Of a stretch of DNA of 64,000 bases, positions 61,633 to 64,000 are shown piece by piece. Every line of letters begins with the position of its first letter. Position 1 is the first letter of the stretch. The notes below the pieces were generated by a model. It saw nothing but the letters and a program-made list of their open reading frames with translations. It was not told the DNA's origin and searched no databases. The DNA lies in assembly GCA_016936555.1 (NCBI GenBank), contig JAFGXR010000034.1:26267-90266 (forward strand), given 5' to 3'. Position numbers and translations under genes: made by a program. Source of the DNA: Spirochaetales bacterium (GTDB lineage Bacteria; Spirochaetota; Spirochaetia; DSM-2461).

Positions 61633-63156
61633 TCAGTAGGCTTTGGCGAACACGACCCGCCGTTTGCTCGGCGCCCCGCAGTGAATACACGTCCCGTCTT
61701 CCTCTTTCCCGTCGAGGGGGATATTCCTGATGGTAATCTTAAGCTCCTTCAGCTCTTCCTCACAGGTTACTGAACCGCACCAGTGAGAGAGGGCGAATCC
61801 ACCGTGAATCTCAGGTTTATCCTTGTTTTCCGGAGTGAAATAAGCCTCGAACTCATCTTTGTCATCGATAGTTCTTGTATTTTCATCGCGATAGGCTTTA
61901 GCCCGTTCGAACAGAGTGTTCTGAATATCATCCAGTGTGTCATGAAGGTTTTTCACAAACTCATCCCTGTCGATGAAATCTTTCTTCAATTCGGGATTGT
62001 CTCGGCGCATAACCGCAAGAGAGTTCTTCTCGATATCGCGCATTCCCACTTCCACTTTCAGAGGGACACCTTTCTTGATCCAGTTCCAGTTTTTCTCGCC
62101 GCCGCGCATATCCCGATCGTCCACATCGGCGACGAGATGGCGCTCGTGATATCTCCCCAGTCCGCGGATCTCCGCTCTGATCTCTTCGATAAAAGCCAGT
62201 ACCGTATCGCGCTCTTCATCAGTCTTGTAGATGGGAAGAAAAACGACGTGGGCCGGTGCGATTCTCGGGGGGAGAACAAGTCCGTTGTCATCGGAATGAG
62301 TCATGATCAGCGCGCCGATAAGCCTTGTGGAAACGCCCCAGGAGGTGGTCCAGGCGTACTCTTCCTGCATATCCTTCGACTGGAATTTGATATTGGAGGC
62401 TTTGGCGAATTTCTGTCCGAGGAAGTGGGACGTTCCCGCCTGGAGGGCTTTGCGGTCCTGCATCATCGCTTCGATGGAATAGGTGGAAACAGCACCGGGA
62501 AACCTCTCCGATTCGCTCTTCTCCCCTGTGATGACCGGGATGGCCATGACCTTCTCGGCGAAGTTTTTATAGACGTTCAGCATCTTGATGGTTTCGTCGA
62601 CCGCTTCCTCTTTCGTGGCGTGGACCGTATGCCCCTCCTGCCAGAGGAATTCCGCCGTTCTGAGGAACAGCCTGGTCCGTCTCTCCCAGCGGACGACGTT
62701 GGCCCACTGATTGATGAGGATGGGGAGGTCCCTGTAGGAATTGACCCATTTGGAGAAAGTGGCGCCGATAATGGTCTCGCTGGTCGGTCTGACGATCAGC
62801 GGCTCATCCAGCTCGCCGTCGGGAACCAGCGTTCCCTCGGAGTTCTTGGTCAGTTTGTGATGGGTGACGACGGCGCACTCCGTCGCGAACCCCTCGACGT
62901 GGTCAGCCTCTTTCTGCAGATAGCTTAAGGGGATGAACAGAGGGAAATAGGCGTTCTTATGGCCTGTCGCCTTGAACATATCATCCAGTTCCTTCTGTAT
63001 ATTTTCCCAGATGGTATATCCCCAGGGTTTGATAACCATGCAGCCGCGGACATCGCTGTTTTCCGCCATGTCGGCCGCCTTGATCACTTCCTGATACCAG
63101 ATGGGGTAGTCTTCATCCCTGCGGGGATTGATTGCTGTCTTGTTGTCTTTTGCCAT
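61633..63156 (-). CDS. proS: Prolyl-tRNA synthetase, archaeal/eukaryotic type
   Basis: 507 residues. Class II synthetase of the short type without the editing insertion of the bacterial form. Motif 2 region VVRWERRTRLFLRTAEFLWQEG and motif 3 region SWGVSTRLIGALIMTHSDDNGLVLPP are clear, then the anticodon domain and the zinc-like C-terminal Cys cluster (HWCGSVTCEEE, CIHCGA). This type occurs in spirochaetes and some other bacteria. AGGAAAG precedes the ATG. Downstream of folK, 109 nt. Confidence 0.95.
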   Translation of the reverse strand: MAKDNKTAINPRRDEDYPIWYQEVIKAADMAENSDVRGCMVIKPWGYTIWENIQKELDDMFKATGHKNAYFPLFIPLSYLQKEADHVEGFATECAVVTHHKLTKNSEGTLVPDGELDEPLIVRPTSETIIGATFSKWVNSYRDLPILINQWANVVRWERRTRLFLRTAEFLWQEGHTVHATKEEAVDETIKMLNVYKNFAEKVMAIPVITGEKSESERFPGAVSTYSIEAMMQDRKALQAGTSHFLGQKFAKASNIKFQSKDMQEEYAWTTSWGVSTRLIGALIMTHSDDNGLVLPPRIAPAHVVFLPIYKTDEERDTVLAFIEEIRAEIRGLGRYHERHLVADVDDRDMRGGEKNWNWIKKGVPLKVEVGMRDIEKNSLAVMRRDNPELKKDFIDRDEFVKNLHDTLDDIQNTLFERAKAYRDENTRTIDDKDEFEAYFTPENKDKPEIHGGFALSHWCGSVTCEEELKELKITIRNIPLDGKEEDGTCIHCGAPSKRRVVFAKAY

Positions 63157-63265
63157 GGGCTTTCCTGTATTAAATTAGTATTTCATTATTTCTTTTGAGG
63201 TGATAATCATAGGAGAAAATCGATCGGTTTTCAATGGTCCGGAAGGCTGCTTATCCTTAATATTA

Positions 63266-63781
63266 TTACAGATTGATCCCTTCTTCGAGACGGTGCGGTT
63301 CCTCCTGCTTCTCCTCCAGATTGCCGGCCAGGCTGTCGCACCGCTCTTTCAGGAGAGGATGGATATAACCGGGAGCGATGTCGCAGAGCGGCCGGAGAAC
63401 GAACAGTCTGTCCTGAAGCCCCGGATGGGGAATGATGATATGGGGGTCGGAACTGACGATTTCATCGTAGAAAAGGATGTCCAGATCAATCGTTCTGGGT
63501 CCCCAGTGGACAATTCTCTCTCTTTTCAGTTCGACTTCGATTTCCAGCAGGCGGTCCATAAACGCCCCGGGGCCGAGCAGGGTTTGCACTTCCGCCGCAC
63601 CGTTGAGAAAGCGATCCTGATCCCTATTGCCGTAGGGTTCTGTCTCGTATATTGAAGAGAGGGCTGTTACACGGCAATCCCCGGAACTATTAATGAGTTT
63701 CAACGCCCTGCGAAGGTGGTCCATCCGGTCCCCCATATTGGACCCTAAGGCGATATAGGCTCTGTGCCATTTATTTTTCAC
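63266..63781 (-). CDS. folK: 6-hydroxymethyl-dihydropterin pyrophosphokinase
   Basis: 171 residues. Transfers pyrophosphate from ATP in folate synthesis. The start AYIALGSNMGDR, then ETEPYG and the signature WGPRTIDLDILFYD are complete. A GTG at 63781 is chosen: GGGGAG lies 6 nt upstream and it gives family length; an ATG at 63835 would add 18 unconserved residues and coincides with the -10 box. No other folate gene is seen before the window ends. Confidence 0.92.
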   Translation of the reverse strand: MKNKWHRAYIALGSNMGDRMDHLRRALKLINSSGDCRVTALSSIYETEPYGNRDQDRFLNGAAEVQTLLGPGAFMDRLLEIEVELKRERIVHWGPRTIDLDILFYDEIVSSDPHIIIPHPGLQDRLFVLRPLCDIAPGYIHPLLKERCDSLAGNLEEKQEEPHRLEEGINL

Positions 63782-63833
63782 AGGCGGCTCCCCGTCCGGA
63801 GATCCGGACTCTAACTCAACAAGCTGTAACGGC

Positions 63834-63839
63834 ATTATA
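63834..63839 (-). promoter_or_regulatory. Possible -10 element of folK
   Basis: Consensus TATAAT on the minus strand, about 52 nt before the GTG start, without a good -35. It overlaps the ATG at 63835, which argues against that ATG. The remaining 63840-64000 holds no gene I can support. Confidence 0.35.
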
Positions 63840-64000
63840 ACAGCATTTAATACAAAACAACAGCAAGAATCACTGGAGCGGTAATGGCTTGAACACCGAC
63901 CAATTTCTTATTGAAACCTGAATCCGTACAACCTGCACATAACCCCACCTCAGGGCTGACAATTTAATTAATTCATTCGGACCATATCAGCTTGATCGGC

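Noticed and set aside
1..64000. CRISPR arrays, complete insertion sequences, phage genes and rRNA.
   Set aside because: Looked for regular short repeats, transposase or integrase motifs and rRNA-like sequence; none seen.

Overview
The window looks like a piece of a free-living, anaerobic or fermentative spirochaete chromosome (phylum Spirochaetota). This is an inference from content, not a search result. The pointers are a FabV-type enoyl reductase close to the Treponema denticola Ter enzyme, an archaeal/eukaryotic-type prolyl-tRNA synthetase, a FapA/DUF342 protein, many SPII lipoproteins and small beta-barrel surface proteins, and moderate GC. No rRNA, CRISPR array, phage or complete IS element was seen. 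One tRNA gene, tRNA-Arg(CCG), is present.

Region by region. 1-2.2 kb: the 5' part of a response-regulator/SpoIIE phosphatase, a TlpA-like thioredoxin and a TetR regulator. 2.2-7.1 kb: a type II fatty-acid operon, fabH-fabG-fabF-fabZ-fabV, with a strong promoter that has a palindrome in its spacer and a clear terminator. 7.1-13.6 kb: mobA, an acyl-CoA/ACP synthetase, a gap holding a gene remnant, then etfB-etfA-acyl-CoA dehydrogenase with a perfect terminator. 13.6-20.4 kb: a periplasmic binding protein, FapA, a two-subunit molybdenum hydroxylase lacking its FAD subunit, and a divergent xanthine/uracil permease. 20.4-26.4 kb: AraC regulator, cytoplasmic GH20 hexosaminidase, PTS IIA protein, an unusual small hotdog protein, a membrane-bound LuxR regulator, two unknown proteins and a MarR regulator. 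26.4-30.7 kb: an SDR and a heterodimeric ABC exporter.

30.8-44.7 kb: a 4,243-residue lipoprotein made of about 33 Ig-like modules plus a TIG and a propeller-like C-terminus, translationally coupled to an orphan solute-binding protein. 44.7-48.8 kb: tRNA-Arg, then carbamate kinase and a YgeW-type carbamoyltransferase, divergent from an acetate transporter. With the molybdenum hydroxylase, purine permease and mobA, these genes suggest anaerobic purine/ureide catabolism feeding carbamoyl phosphate and acetate metabolism. 48.8-50.3 kb: a HepT-MntA toxin-antitoxin pair and a Uma2 nuclease-like protein. 50.3-56 kb: an ABC-2 permease whose upstream neighbour is an alpha/beta hydrolase fused to the tail of an ABC ATPase, MarR and TetR regulators, and an NHL-repeat lipoprotein cut off in its last blade. 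Two deletion-like junctions lie about 2 kb apart here. 56-64 kb: a SNF2 ATPase, a lipoprotein/beta-barrel pair, proS and folK.

The best leads are the hydrolase-ABC chimera, the truncated NHL gene, the giant Ig lipoprotein with its coupled binding protein, and several well-defined operator-like repeats: twin 19-mers before a MarR gene, a palindrome in the fab promoter, and a 13-mer shared by two promoters.
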